From an uncultured Tropicimonas sp. (GTDB lineage: Bacteria; Pseudomonadota; Alphaproteobacteria; Rhodobacterales; Rhodobacteraceae): a stretch of 64,000 nt of DNA. A model generated the notes under the pieces. The model was given only the letters and a program-made list of their open reading frames with translations, made no database searches and had not been told where the DNA came from. The first letter of the stretch is position 1; every line of letters begins with the position of its first letter. Below, one piece after another: positions 55,632-63,862 of the stretch. Position numbers and translations under genes: made by a program. The stretch is from the NCBI GenBank assembly GCA_947497945.1, contig CANMIP010000026.1:34178-98177 (forward strand), read 5' to 3'.

Positions 55632-56429
55632 ATGTATCAGACGAAATATCACAAGCCCGACTCCCTCGAAGCCGCCATTGCGCTGCTCTCCTCTTCTGAC
55701 GAGGCCAAGGTGCTCGCGGGCGGGCACACGCTCCTGCCCACGATGAAGAACCACCTTGCCGCGCCATCGGACGTGGTCGATATCCGTGGCATCGCCAATC
55801 TCCACGGGATTTGCGAGGATGGCGGCAGCATCGTCATCGGCGCCACGACAACCCATGCCGAGGTCGCCGACTCTGCGCTGGTGCTGTCCGCCTGCCCCGC
55901 GCTTGCCTGCCTCGCCGCCGGCATCGGCGATCCGGCGGTGCGCCATGCCGGGACGATCGGCGGCAGCCTCGCCAATAACGACCCGGCGGCGGACTACCCC
56001 GCTGCCGCGCTCGGTCTCGGCGCCACCATCGTCACCTCGCAGCGCGAATTGCCGGCCGAGGATTTCTTCGACGGCATGTTCACCACCGCGCTGGAGGACG
56101 ACGAGATCATCACCGCGATCCGTTTCCCGAAGGCGGAGGCGGCGGGCTACGCGAAATTCCCCAACCCGGCCTCGCGCTATGCAATGGTCGGTGTCTTCGT
56201 GGCGAAGACCTCCGGCGGCGTGCGGGTCGCGGTCACCGGGGCGGGCGAGGACGGCGTTTTCCGGCATGACGGGCTCGAAGCCGCCCTCGCGGGGGAGTTT
56301 TCCCCCGAGGCCGCCGGCAGCGTCGGGATTTCTCCTGACGGGTTGTTGTCGGACCTGCATGGCGACGCGGAATACCGCGCCAATCTGATCTCGGTGATGG
56401 CGAAACGGGCGGTCAAGGCCGTCGCCTGA
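55632..56429 (+). CDS. Molybdenum hydroxylase FAD subunit (CoxM-like)
   Basis: The 265-residue protein starts with YHKPDSLEAAIALLSSSDEAKVLAGGHTLLPTMKN, the first FAD-binding motif, and has a second one, RHAGTIGGSLANNDPAADYPAA, at about residues 105-126. The C-terminal CO_deh_flav_C part follows after KFPNPASRYAMVGVF. It takes electrons from CoxS and passes them to the respiratory chain. It is the last gene of the cluster, and the inverted repeat of the accessory region begins 37 bases later. Confidence 0.95.
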   Translation: MYQTKYHKPDSLEAAIALLSSSDEAKVLAGGHTLLPTMKNHLAAPSDVVDIRGIANLHGICEDGGSIVIGATTTHAEVADSALVLSACPALACLAAGIGDPAVRHAGTIGGSLANNDPAADYPAAALGLGATIVTSQRELPAEDFFDGMFTTALEDDEIITAIRFPKAEAAGYAKFPNPASRYAMVGVFVAKTSGGVRVAVTGAGEDGVFRHDGLEAALAGEFSPEAAGSVGISPDGLLSDLHGDAEYRANLISVMAKRAVKAVA

Positions 56430-56457
56430 TCCCGCAGGGGATGCGAGGAGCACCCGG

Positions 56458-56490
56458 CCCGAAGGATGACGCCTTCCGTGTGGTGGGACA
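56458..56490 (+). repeat. Left inverted repeat and flanking 8-bp direct repeat of the 7.4-kb region
   Basis: The word CCCGAAGG (56458-56465) is followed by one A and then the 24-base repeat at 56467-56490 (TGACGCCTTCCG, then TGTGGTGGGACA). The same 24 bases occur inverted at 63863-63886, with CCCGAAGG directly outside. IS3-family ends often start TGA and end near GGACA, and this repeat fits that style. Confidence 0.75.
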
Positions 56491-57125
56491 TTGGCCGGGC
56501 CCTGTGGAGTCCCTGGTGCCTCGAAGAAAAATGGTCGCGATCAGAAAGATCGCGGCCATATTTCGTATGGAGGAGGCTGTATAGGCCGTGATCTGGTCGA
56601 GTTTTCTTCCAACCAGCAACAAAGGATGCAGGAAACTACTTTCATGCGTGCCGATGTAAGTTTGCCAATATCTTGAAACTCGGGAGAATCCATCAACTTG
56701 TGAAAGACTTGCGCGTTGCCATGTTCGGAATACGGTCCGTGCCACGACGGTCTGAGCAGGTCTTCCCCTGAAAAACAAGAGTGGTTGAGCTATGCTGGTT
56801 TGCCTATATCGTAGTCATTTGAAGATATTATCCGGATGACAGCTCCATGAATGGAAGCCGCGACCTACGCCGACTGAATTACTCGTCAAGAAAGGCCGGT
56901 TTCGACCAGCGTGGGTCCAGCCCGAACGATCCTTCCGCTGCAGTGCCTAAACCGACAAGGAGGGCGGGAACCAATCATTCGCCGCAGGGTTCGCCAACGG
57001 CGGCTTGTCGGGTCTACTGTCATCATCATGGGTGAATTCAAGTATAGATTGTCGACAAACGGGAGTACTCGGTAGGTCGCAGATAAAGCACGAGCGAAGT
57101 CGCTGCGACCAATGCGACTCTGCCG
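56491..57125. other. Gene-free left part of the accessory region
   Basis: This 635-base stretch has no convincing gene. It is lower in GC than the core genome. A 12-bp hairpin (ATGGTCGCGATC, loop AGAAA, GATCGCGGCCAT, one G-T pair) at 56531-56559 is followed on the minus strand by TTTTT, so it is a terminator reading leftward. Short frames here match nothing I know and may be remnants of an insertion sequence. Confidence 0.5.
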
Positions 57126-58019
57126 TTAGTTCAATCCGTGCGGTACTTCGAGGGATTGGCTCCAGTGTCTCGGCGATTGGCCATACATGCGTTTGAACTC
57201 CCGGCTGAACTGGGAGGTGCTGACATAACCCACGTCCATCGCCGCCTCGTTCACGGTCATGCCGCCGGCAATCCTCATGGCGGCATTGTTCAGGCGCATC
57301 GATTTCACGAACTGGATCGGCGACATCGTGGTCGCCTGCTTGAACTTGCGGTGGAAGACGGCCCGGCTCATCCCGACCTGTTCGGCCATATCATCGATCG
57401 TGACAGGCTCGTTCAGGCGGTTGGACAGGAATTCGATTGCTCGGGCGATTTCATTTCCCACGCCAAAGGCACGCCGGGCGGTTTCTCCTGCGCCGCCCTT
57501 CAAGACTGCGTAATAAAGCTCCCGTAGCCGCCCGCCTCCAAGGATCGCCGCATCCGTCGGGTTCTCAAGCACGCGCAGCAACTGCAGAAGAGCGTCAGTG
57601 AAAGCATCGTCCCAATGCGCCAGGGTCAGCCCCTGCGGAAGCGGGCCTCCCTTTGGCATTCGAATGGCACCGGCGGCGTGCTCCATCTCGATGGCAAGTT
57701 CGGTCATCACCCGCGTGTTCAGTGAGATCAGCACGCCGAGGAGGGGTGTCTCTGGTGATGCGTCGGGTGTGCCAGCTTCCACCGGCATCGTCATGGGGCA
57801 GCACATGTATCGCGTGCTGTCGTAGCGGTATCTTTCGCCGTCGAGGATCGCTTCCTTGGACCCGCTCACGACCGCGACGACGCAGGGCTCGTATACAGCA
57901 GGGGCACACCGAAGCGGCTCGGTTACCCGGAAGATCTGCACGCCCTTGATCCCGGTTTCCACCGCGCCTGCTTCGCTGACCCGCTCTTCGATTAGGTGTT
58001 TGATCTGTTGCTTGCTCAT
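57126..58019 (-). CDS. AraC-family transcriptional regulator (YqhC-like N-terminal domain)
   Basis: The 297-residue protein has an AraC_N domain (YEPCVVAVVSGSKEAILDGERYRYD at residues 43-67, then PMTMPVEAGTP). Two helix-turn-helix segments are at the C-terminus (INRLNEPVTIDDMAEQVGM-like, and VNEAAMDVGYVSTSQFSREFKR). Regulators of this group often activate neighbouring oxidoreductase genes in response to aldehydes or other electrophiles. It is divergent from the SRPBCC/SDR genes, with the gap 58020-58190 as the likely control region. Confidence 0.9.
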   Translation of the reverse strand: MSKQQIKHLIEERVSEAGAVETGIKGVQIFRVTEPLRCAPAVYEPCVVAVVSGSKEAILDGERYRYDSTRYMCCPMTMPVEAGTPDASPETPLLGVLISLNTRVMTELAIEMEHAAGAIRMPKGGPLPQGLTLAHWDDAFTDALLQLLRVLENPTDAAILGGGRLRELYYAVLKGGAGETARRAFGVGNEIARAIEFLSNRLNEPVTIDDMAEQVGMSRAVFHRKFKQATTMSPIQFVKSMRLNNAAMRIAGGMTVNEAAMDVGYVSTSQFSREFKRMYGQSPRHWSQSLEVPHGLN

Positions 58020-58190
58020 GTTCCCGAACTAAAGCCGGGAGGGTGCACCTTTCAACCCAGTAGATACGAATAGGCATGAATTGGAGACGATGTCGCCTGT
58101 TTGGACCTCCGGTCGAGATATATCTCACTGATCGAGAGGATCGAATGCTTGTCTTGTGACCGTTCGATCAATGCCGACTGAAGCATTGGG

Positions 58191-58730
58191 ATGTCTGATA
58201 GCAGGAAGACACATTGCGAGATCGAACAGTTCTATCCGGATTTCGACCGGCAGAAGTACTGGGATCTGTTTGTCGATCATGAGGGCTGGTCAAGATCGGA
58301 CATCCTTCCCAGCGAGATTTCCATAGTTAAGCCAGGTGAAGGCCATCCAATGGGCAAGGGCGCCGTGCGATCGGCCCGGTCCGGGTAGATGATAATCGTC
58401 GAGGACATCCTCGACTTCCAGCCGCCGACCCATTTCCGTTACGCCACGCGCGATGGCAGCCTGCCGGTGAACGGGTTCGGCGGCGAGATGTTCCTTGGAG
58501 ACCGGGAAGGGGGCCTGCTCGTCAGGTATCAGGGTGGCTTCTTCCCGAGGTATTTCGGAACCGGCTGGCTCTTTCGGCGCATCCTCCGCGCCGCACAGAA
58601 GTCGGCCTTTCGCGCGTTGGGAAAGGCCTATGAGGTTCCCTACGGCACCGAAGGAACCGCGAGTGCGCAAGAGGATCGACCTCAAGTCTCGCAAGACCCA
58701 ATCAAAACGATACGATCAGGCAAGTCTTGA
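58191..58730 (+). pseudogene. SRPBCC-type protein gene interrupted by an amber stop
   Basis: One frame runs from 58191 to 58730 with a single TAG at 58386-58388. The first part reads FYPDFDRQKYWDLFVDHEGWSRSDILPSE in overlapping pieces and GEGHPMGKGAVRSARSG. After the stop it goes straight on with MIIVEDILDFQPPTHFRYAT and VRYQGGFFPRYFGTGW. Both halves form one polyketide cyclase/SRPBCC fold (ligand-binding), about 180 residues long. Either the gene is broken or the downstream ATG restarts a fragment. Confidence 0.8.
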
Positions 58731-58835
58731 AGATGATCGCGCCTGTTTTGGCTCCTCCCTGAGAGCTACCTACCAATCAAGACAACGAAGCATCCGAAAT
58801 ACGAACGGCCAGCCCCAGCTGGCAGGAGCATTCAA

Positions 58836-59786
58836 ATGGCAGACACGACATTCGGACCGAAGGGCTGGACCCCCGAGCGCCTCGGCAACCTTTCCGGCAA
58901 GACCTATCTCATCACCGGCGCCAATGGCGGGGCCGGGTTCCAGGCGGCGCGGACGCTGCTGGCCAAGGGTGCCAAGGTCGTGATGCTGAACCGGTCGGCC
59001 GAAAAGTCGCAAGCCGCCGTCGCCGAGTTGAAGAAGGAGTTCGGCGCGAATGCTGAGGTCTCCTACGTCCGCATGGACCTCGCCTCGCTCGCCAGCGTTC
59101 GGGAGGCCGCGGCGGAGGTGCTGGAGACGGTTCCGCGGATCGACGCGCTCATCTGTAACGCTGCTATCGCACAGGTGCCGACACAGAAGTTCACCGAGGA
59201 CGGTTTCGAGAGCATGCTCGGCACGAACCATTATGGGCATTTCCTGCTCTGCGGGCTGCTCTTCGAGCGGATCGAGGCATCGAAGGGCCGGATCGTGGTG
59301 GTTTCAAGCCTCGGCTACAACATGGGGATCAAGGCAATCCAGTTCGACGACATGAACTGGGACAAGAACTACCACCAGAACAAGACCTATTCGCAGAGCA
59401 AGCTGGCGCAAATGATGTTCGCCTACGAGCTGCAGGACCGGCTCGCGGCGGCGGGCAACACCAATGTCGAAGTCTATGTCTGCCACCCCGGCTCGTCGCG
59501 CACCTCGCTCATCAACACCAGCGGCAACCTGGCGACGCGGGTGATGTTCTGGATCATGACCAAGCTTCCGATCACGCAATCTGCCGAGAAAGGCTCCTGG
59601 CCGGAGGTCATGTGCGCGACCGAAAATGGCCTGGAGGCCCGTGCCCTCTATGGCCCCACCGGCCGCATGGAATTCGTCGGCCCCGTCGGCAAGGGCACGC
59701 TGCACCCCCACGCCTATGAGAAGCCGGCCATGGAACGGCTCTGGGTGTTTTCGGAAAAGGAAACCGGGTTCACGTGGAAAATCTGA
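58836..59786 (+). CDS. Short-chain dehydrogenase/reductase, intact
   Basis: The 316-residue protein has the SDR cofactor motif YLITGANGGAGFQAARTL (TGxxxGxG), ALICNAAIA, the catalytic Ser in VVSSLGYN, and YSQSKLAQMMF (YxxxK), in the style of retinol- or protochlorophyllide-reductase-like SDRs. It is the only intact enzyme gene of the segment. Its neighbours suggest a role in modifying a ketone or alcohol in a degraded pathway. Confidence 0.9.
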   Translation: MADTTFGPKGWTPERLGNLSGKTYLITGANGGAGFQAARTLLAKGAKVVMLNRSAEKSQAAVAELKKEFGANAEVSYVRMDLASLASVREAAAEVLETVPRIDALICNAAIAQVPTQKFTEDGFESMLGTNHYGHFLLCGLLFERIEASKGRIVVVSSLGYNMGIKAIQFDDMNWDKNYHQNKTYSQSKLAQMMFAYELQDRLAAAGNTNVEVYVCHPGSSRTSLINTSGNLATRVMFWIMTKLPITQSAEKGSWPEVMCATENGLEARALYGPTGRMEFVGPVGKGTLHPHAYEKPAMERLWVFSEKETGFTWKI

Positions 59787-59876
59787 CCAAGCCCGGCACT
59801 TGAAACAAACCACGTGGTGACAATCTGGTCAGGCAGACCCGGGACCGGGCTCACCATAGCGAGACAGGAGTAAGTC

Positions 59877-60689
59877 ATGAAAGACTTCAAGGACAAGGTC
59901 GTCGTCATCACCGGTGGAGCAACCGGCATCGGCAAGGCAATGGCGGACAGGTTTGGTGCCGAGGGTGCCAAGGTCGTCATCGCCGCCCGCCGCGAGGAGC
60001 GGCTGCAGGAAGCGGTGGCTGATCTGACGGCGAAAGGCATCAAGGCACGCTACAAGACCTGCGACGTGGCCAGACTTGACGATGTCAAAGCACTGGCGGA
60101 TTTCGCCTGGGCCGAGTTCGGACAAGTGGATGTTCTCGTCAACAATGCCGGTATCCCGGGGATCCCCGAGATGGTCCTGGACTCGTCCCCTGAGTCCTAT
60201 CAGCGCGTGTTTGATGTCAATGTGTTCGGCCAGCTCAACGGTATCTGAGCCTTCGGCAAACGCATGATCGCACAGGGCACGCCGGTGATGATCCTGAACA
60301 CTGTCTCAGAGACGGGACTGTTTGTGGCGGGGCCGCTGATGGGCGGCTACGCCGCGTCAAAATATGCAGGCCGCGCGATCAGTGAAATTCTGAGGCTGGA
60401 AATGCCGAAGCATGTCCAGGTCGGTGCGATCGATCCGGGTGGCGTTCAATCGGAACTGGGTGGCAGCACGGAGATGACCCAGATCGGCATGCCTGCCGAC
60501 GAGTTCATCGACATCATCTGGCCGCAGATCGAAAACGGTGAATTCCACATCGTCTCGCACCCCTGGGCCAAGGATTACGTTGCTGAAGACACCGCCGAGA
60601 TCAGCAAGGCCATCGACCGCTACGCCCGCCATTTCGACGGCGACCGCAAATACGACTCGAAGAGGCTTGCGAAGCAGATGGTCAGCTGA
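59877..60689 (+). pseudogene. Short-chain dehydrogenase gene with an opal stop
   Basis: A single frame from 59877 to 60689 is cut by TGA at 60246-60248. Upstream is a normal SDR start (VVVITGGATGIGKAMADRF, VNNAGIPG, NVFGQLNGI). After the stop it continues AFGKRMIAQGTPVMILNTVSE and GYAASKYAGRA with the catalytic Tyr-Lys. Related SDRs have a Trp at this place, so TGG to TGA is the likely change. Length without the stop would be about 270 residues. A strong terminator hairpin follows at 60694-60731. Confidence 0.85.
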
Positions 60690-60693
60690 CGGA

Positions 60694-60731
60694 CCGGCAG
60701 GGGGGGCACCTCCAGGCGCCCCCTTGCCGGC
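60694..60731 (+). terminator. Terminator hairpin after the broken SDR gene
   Basis: CCGGCAGGGGGGGCACC pairs with GGCGCCCCCTTGCCGG around a TCCA loop, a very stable stem just after the SDR reading frame. Confidence 0.7.
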
Positions 60732-60796
60732 CTTGAAACCGCGGCCGCGCAACAGACCCAGTTCAATTCTTGTTCCACCAAGGAGGCAAGGTTCCC

Positions 60797-61493
60797 ATGG
60801 TCACGACCAGACTGATGAACACCCCCCGCTGATTACGAGAAACTCAGCGTCAATCCTGACCGTATCGAGGCGTGGGAGGACGGCCGGCGCGACGACGGCC
60901 GACCTGGTGCGTTCGAGTGGTGGTACTTCGACTCGATCCTCGATGACGGCACCAAGGTCGTTGTCGTCTTCCATGACAAGTTCGCCGACAACCTCGACCG
61001 CCCCACGACTCCCCTCGTGCAGCTCGAGGTAACACTCCCATCAGGGAAGCACTTCAGCGAGTTCCTGGAATACGGCACGGATGAAGCCACCTTCGGCACC
61101 GAGGGGTGCGACCTGCGCTTTGGCCCGCATTCCTTCGTCGGAGACCTCAAGCGATACGAAATCCAGGTTGCCCCGGTGAGCGGGCTTGGCGTCAGCCTCG
61201 TCCTTGACAGCATTAGCTCGCCTTGGTGGCCAGGGTCGGGCTACATCGGGTTTGGCGAGAGCGACAAGTATTTCTTTACCTGGCTCTGCTCTGTGCCTCG
61301 CGGGCGAGTTCACGGGAAACTGACGGTCAACTGTGAGTCCCGGGACATCTCCGGCTTCGGCTACCACGATCATCAATGGGGCACCGTTCCCCCCTTAATG
61401 ATCTGGAATCACTGGTTCTGGATTCGTCAGGCCTTCGACGATTACTGTCCGTCGTCATATAAAATGGAACATCAACGCGGCTTGAGCATTTGA
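60797..61493 (+). pseudogene. CrtC/AttH-like lipocalin-fold gene, frameshifted and truncated
   Basis: ATG 60797 has a GGAGG-type site and starts MVTTRLMNTP. In the six-C run at 60822-60827 the frame shifts: deleting one C would join it to DYEKLSVNPDRIEAWEDG and on through GAFEWWYFDSILDDGTKVVVVFHD. Later motifs FGYHDHQWGT and WNHWFWIRQAF are typical of CrtC/AttH (hydroxyneurosporene synthase-like) proteins. Similarity ends near 61448, where IS-related sequence begins, so the C-terminus is lost. Confidence 0.75.
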
Positions 61494-61868
61494 GGCTCGG
61501 GCTCGTTTGCGTGACTGATTATGCGGCTTGTTTTTGATGTTGCAAGCGGCGGTGTCGGATTGTCCGTTTCCTGATCTTCTCCCTTTCTCTGACGATTGCC
61601 TTGTCGCTTCCGAAGTAGACGTCGGCAGGTGTGACGTTGTTCAGGCTCTCGTGGTATCGCTGGCTGTTGTAGTCGTCGACGAAGGCGCCGATCTGACGTT
61701 CGAGATCACCGGGAAGATAGTAATTCTCCAGCAGGACCCGGTTTTTCATCGTCTGATGCCAGCGCTCGATCTTGCCTTGGGTTTGCGGATGGAACGGCGC
61801 GCCGCGAACGTGATCCATCTTTTGATCTCCCAGCCACATGGCCAGATCGCCGGAGATGTAACAGGACC

Positions 61869-61913
61869 CCCTCGCCATTGGGCTCGAACCAATGGCGCCT
61901 ACAATGGCTCGAT
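61869..61913 (+). repeat. Palindromic element B, copy 1 (inside transposase)
   Basis: It runs CCTCGCCATTGG...CAATGGCTCGAT, with an 8-bp stem GCCATTGG / CCAATGGC and the loop GCTCGAA. Relative to the transposase gene it is in reverse orientation, yet it keeps the frame open. Confidence 0.75.
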
Positions 61914-62033
61914 CGCTGAGCAGGCGCGGCATGTGCCGAACGACGGCCTGGTCGCAGCCAGACGCAGTGAGAGCCAGCTTAATGGTATCCGTCACGTCCT
62001 CGGCCCGCATGGTCGTGCAGAGCTTCCAGGTTT

Positions 62034-62076
62034 GAGGAGGATCAGAAAACGGTCCGGGGAATCGTTTTCCCGACGA
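62034..62076 (-). repeat. Palindromic element A, copy 1 (inside transposase)
   Basis: On the minus strand it reads TCGTCGGGAAAACGATTCCC then CGGACCGTTTTCTGATCC and CTCCTC. The arms GAAAACG(G/A)T and CCGTTTTC are complementary with small mismatches. The element is in the transposase frame. Confidence 0.75.
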
Positions 62077-62284
62077 ATGGATGTAGCGGCTGTAATCGTC
62101 GAGGATCGTGCCGAGGTAGAACCATCCCCAACCGATGACCTCGAAGTAGGTGAAGTCCGTCTGCCACATCTCGTTGATCGCTGTGGTCCTGTCTGCGAAC
62201 GCATCGGCAACTTTGATCACGACATAGTCGGGGGCAGCGATCAGATCGGCTTCTTTCAGGAACCGATAAGCTGATGATTCAGAG

Positions 62285-62340
62285 ATCGAGCCATTGGAAC
62301 GCCATTGGAACGCCATTGGTCCGGGAGACAATGGACGAGG
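62285..62340 (-). repeat. Palindromic element B, copy 2 (inside transposase, longer)
   Basis: On the minus strand it begins CCTCGTCCATTGTCTCCCGG and ends in CCAATGGCTCGAT. It has the same ends as copy 1 but opposite orientation, and one extra 11-bp unit (GGAACGCCATT in the plus strand, seen twice). Confidence 0.75.
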
Positions 62341-62637
62341 ATACCGCTTTTCGTCAGTATACTTGACCGCCAGTTCCCGTGTCGTCAGCGCTTCATGTTC
62401 CAGCGCGAACTCGATCAGATCATCCCGCCTGGCCTGTGGAATACGGTTCCAGACTGACTTTGGTCGGGGCGAGCGATCTGCCAGGGCATCAAGACCAACT
62501 TCGAGGTCGCACTCATACCAACGGTAGAAAGCCGTGCAGGGAATGCCCAACATATCAAGGGTCTTCTTGGTCGGCAGGTGCGATCCCTCGACGGTGCGGA
62601 TGATCTCCAGCTTCTCGGTTGCGAGGTATCTCATTGC

Positions 62638-62790
62638 TCACTCGACCATTGTCCTCGGACCCATGGCGGACAAGGTCTCGTTCCCCGGCCCCTGCCATGC
62701 TTTTTTTAAGCAATCGGTTCCCAAGGGTCAGGTCTGCCACGCATTCCTTCAGGGCCATGGCCTCCGAACGCAGGCCCTTCACCTCGGGCG
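62638..62790 (-). pseudogene. IS3-family OrfA remnant
   Basis: Only the coiled-coil end of OrfA is left: EVKGLRSEAMALKECVADL, followed by TLGNRLLKKSM. A stop codon (TGA) lies just upstream in frame, next to palindromic element A2, so the DNA-binding N-terminus is gone. The junction to orfB also contains a degenerate copy of palindromic element B. Confidence 0.75.
62641..62680 (+). repeat. Palindromic element B, copy 3 (degenerate, orfA/orfB junction)
   Basis: The sequence CTCGACCATTGTCCTCGGAC then CCATGGCGGACAAGGTCTCG aligns with copies 1 and 2 with scattered changes. It overlaps the end of the orfA remnant. Confidence 0.55.
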
Positions 62791-62795
62791 ATCAA

Positions 62796-62838
62796 TCGTC
62801 GGGAAAACGATCCCCCGGATCGTTTTCCGACATTCCTC
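62796..62838 (+). repeat. Palindromic element A, copy 2 (upstream of orfA remnant)
   Basis: It reads TCGTCGGGAAAACGATCCCC then CGGATCGTTTTCCGAC and ATTCCTC. The arms are complementary over 15 bases with one bulge, more perfect than copy 1. Confidence 0.8.
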
Positions 62839-62930
62839 TATTCGTTGTCCATCTTCACTCCATGAAGGTCACGATGAACCAGAAATCCTCCGTTGTTCAG
62901 ATCCTCAAATCTGTCCCACAGGGGCTGACG

Positions 62931-63341
62931 TCAGACACGTTCTACTCTTTCCTCCTCGGTTGCTGTCGGCATCCGCCTACGGACCTTCGACCGAAAGGCT
63001 TTGTGCTCGTTCACGCAAGCCGCAAAGAAATTCGGCTCGTGCAAGCGACCGGTGGGGCGCTGCCAGACATGCGGGTTGTTCTGATACCGGAACGCACTTG
63101 AAACCCGTCGGTGCTTTGTGTCGGCCCCAGCAAGCTTGTAGGCTCCGGGACCGTGTTTCTCTACCAGTTTGAGATTGTCCTTTGACGGATCAGGCCGGCG
63201 CTCGGCCCAGTCCTTTCGACGGGTTCTGCTGTCGATAAATGGGTGCCCGAAATTCGAAAAATCGGGGTTTGCGCATGTGTTGAGATGATAGCTGCCCGCA
63301 CCAGGGTAAAGCTGGGTGAGCTTGAAGTTGAGCTTTGCCAA
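62931..63341 (-). pseudogene. Fragment of an unrecognised, probably IS-linked protein
   Basis: The leftward frame has protein-like text YPGAGSYHLNTCANPDFSNF, then KLVEKHGPGAYKLAGADTKHRRVSSAF and YQNNPHVW. It resembles zinc-finger-bearing transposase-related proteins, with the usual second Cys replaced by Phe. Its stop codon TGA is the first three bases of the IS3 end (TGACGTCAG), so the IS3 insertion cut it. Its other end runs into the IS5-like fragment. Confidence 0.5.
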
Positions 63342-63351
63342 GCCTGCCAGC

Positions 63352-63654
63352 GGAGCGCGAGCATTGGTGAGCAGCCTGCCGAACGTGGACTGGCTGCTCG
63401 GAGATCGCGGCTATGACGCCGATTGGTTCAGGGAAGCGTTGCAAGACAAAGGGATACGCGCCTGCATTCCTGGCAGGAAGCAACGCAAGACCACCGTGAA
63501 ATACGACAAGCGTCGCTACAAACGCCGCAATCGCATCGAGATCATGTTCGGCAGGCTCAAGGATTGGCGGCGCGTCGCTACTCGATACGACAGATGCCCG
63601 AAGGTCTTCCTGTCAGCCATCGCACTCGCTGCAATCGTCATCTATTGGTTATGA
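63352..63654 (+). pseudogene. IS5-family transposase, C-terminal fragment
   Basis: About 100 residues remain: SLPNVDWLLGDRGYDADWFR, IPGRKQRKTTVKYDKRRYKRR and RIEIMFGRLKDWRRVATRYDR, the last third of an IS5/IS427-type transposase with the catalytic Asp and Glu (DRGYD, EIMFGRLKD). The N-terminal two thirds are missing. GAGTCCTGACCCTAA right after the stop is in the style of the element's terminal repeat. Confidence 0.88.
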
Positions 63655-63822
63655 GTCCTGACCCTAAGAATATTGGTCCTAATTTTGAATCCAGAAGAAA
63701 AAACTTGCCGATTTCCACAAGTTTTTCCGCAGCAGGAGCGAGCGGCGTCCTGCGAATTAATTTCTTCGCATACTTGCTACCAGAGACACCTCGGATGCGG
63801 CGCGATTTGCTTCGCAAAATCA

Positions 63823-63853
63823 AAAGCCTGCCGCGATGAACGCGACAGGCTTT
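63823..63853. terminator. Bidirectional terminator near the right end of the segment
   Basis: The stem AAAGCCTG-C-CGCG, loop ATGAA, CGCG-A-CAGGCTTT has 12 pairs and one mismatch and is followed by T-rich sequence on both strands. On the minus strand it lies about 70 bases after the tuf stop and may end the tuf transcript. Confidence 0.8.
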
Positions 63854-63862
63854 CTTAGATCG

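Larger units (their letters stand above)
61519..62634 (-). pseudogene. IS3-family transposase OrfB with three in-frame palindromic insertions
   Basis: The 371-residue frame shows the rve/DDE core: MWQTDFTYFEVIGWGWFYLG, HPQTQGKIERWHQTMKNRV, VDDYNSQRYHESLNNVTPADVYFG in overlapping pieces. Compared with the usual family text it has extra blocks after DEKRY (net +17 residues), after DDYSRYI (net +15) and after RLLSD (net +13). The last lies directly after the second catalytic Asp. Removing them gives about 326 residues, close to the normal length. The frame stays open, but activity is unlikely. Confidence 0.85.
61450..62933 (-). mobile_element. Decayed IS3-family insertion sequence
   Basis: The element is read leftward and holds orfB (61519-62634) and a stub of orfA. 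The end at 62911-62933 reads TGACGTCAGCCCC then TGTGGGACAG on the minus strand, similar to the 24-bp repeat that bounds the whole region. The opposite end, near 61450-61500, is not clear. Five short palindromic insertions lie inside it. Confidence 0.65.

Noticed and set aside
52794..56453. Very long open frame on the minus strand (1219 codons) opposite the CoxL and CoxM genes
   Set aside because: It mirrors the codon pattern of the real genes in GC-rich DNA, is rich in His/Arg/Gly/Asp runs, has no recognisable domain, and the opposite strand has clear enzyme motifs.
60246..60248. TGA in the SDR gene as a selenocysteine or recoded codon
   Set aside because: The expected residue is Trp, no stem-loop typical of a bacterial SECIS is evident just after it, and neighbouring genes carry other types of lesion.
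62289..62320. Tandem repeats near 62300 as a CRISPR-like array
   Set aside because: The unit is only 11 bases and directly adjacent, without spacers, and belongs to the palindromic element.
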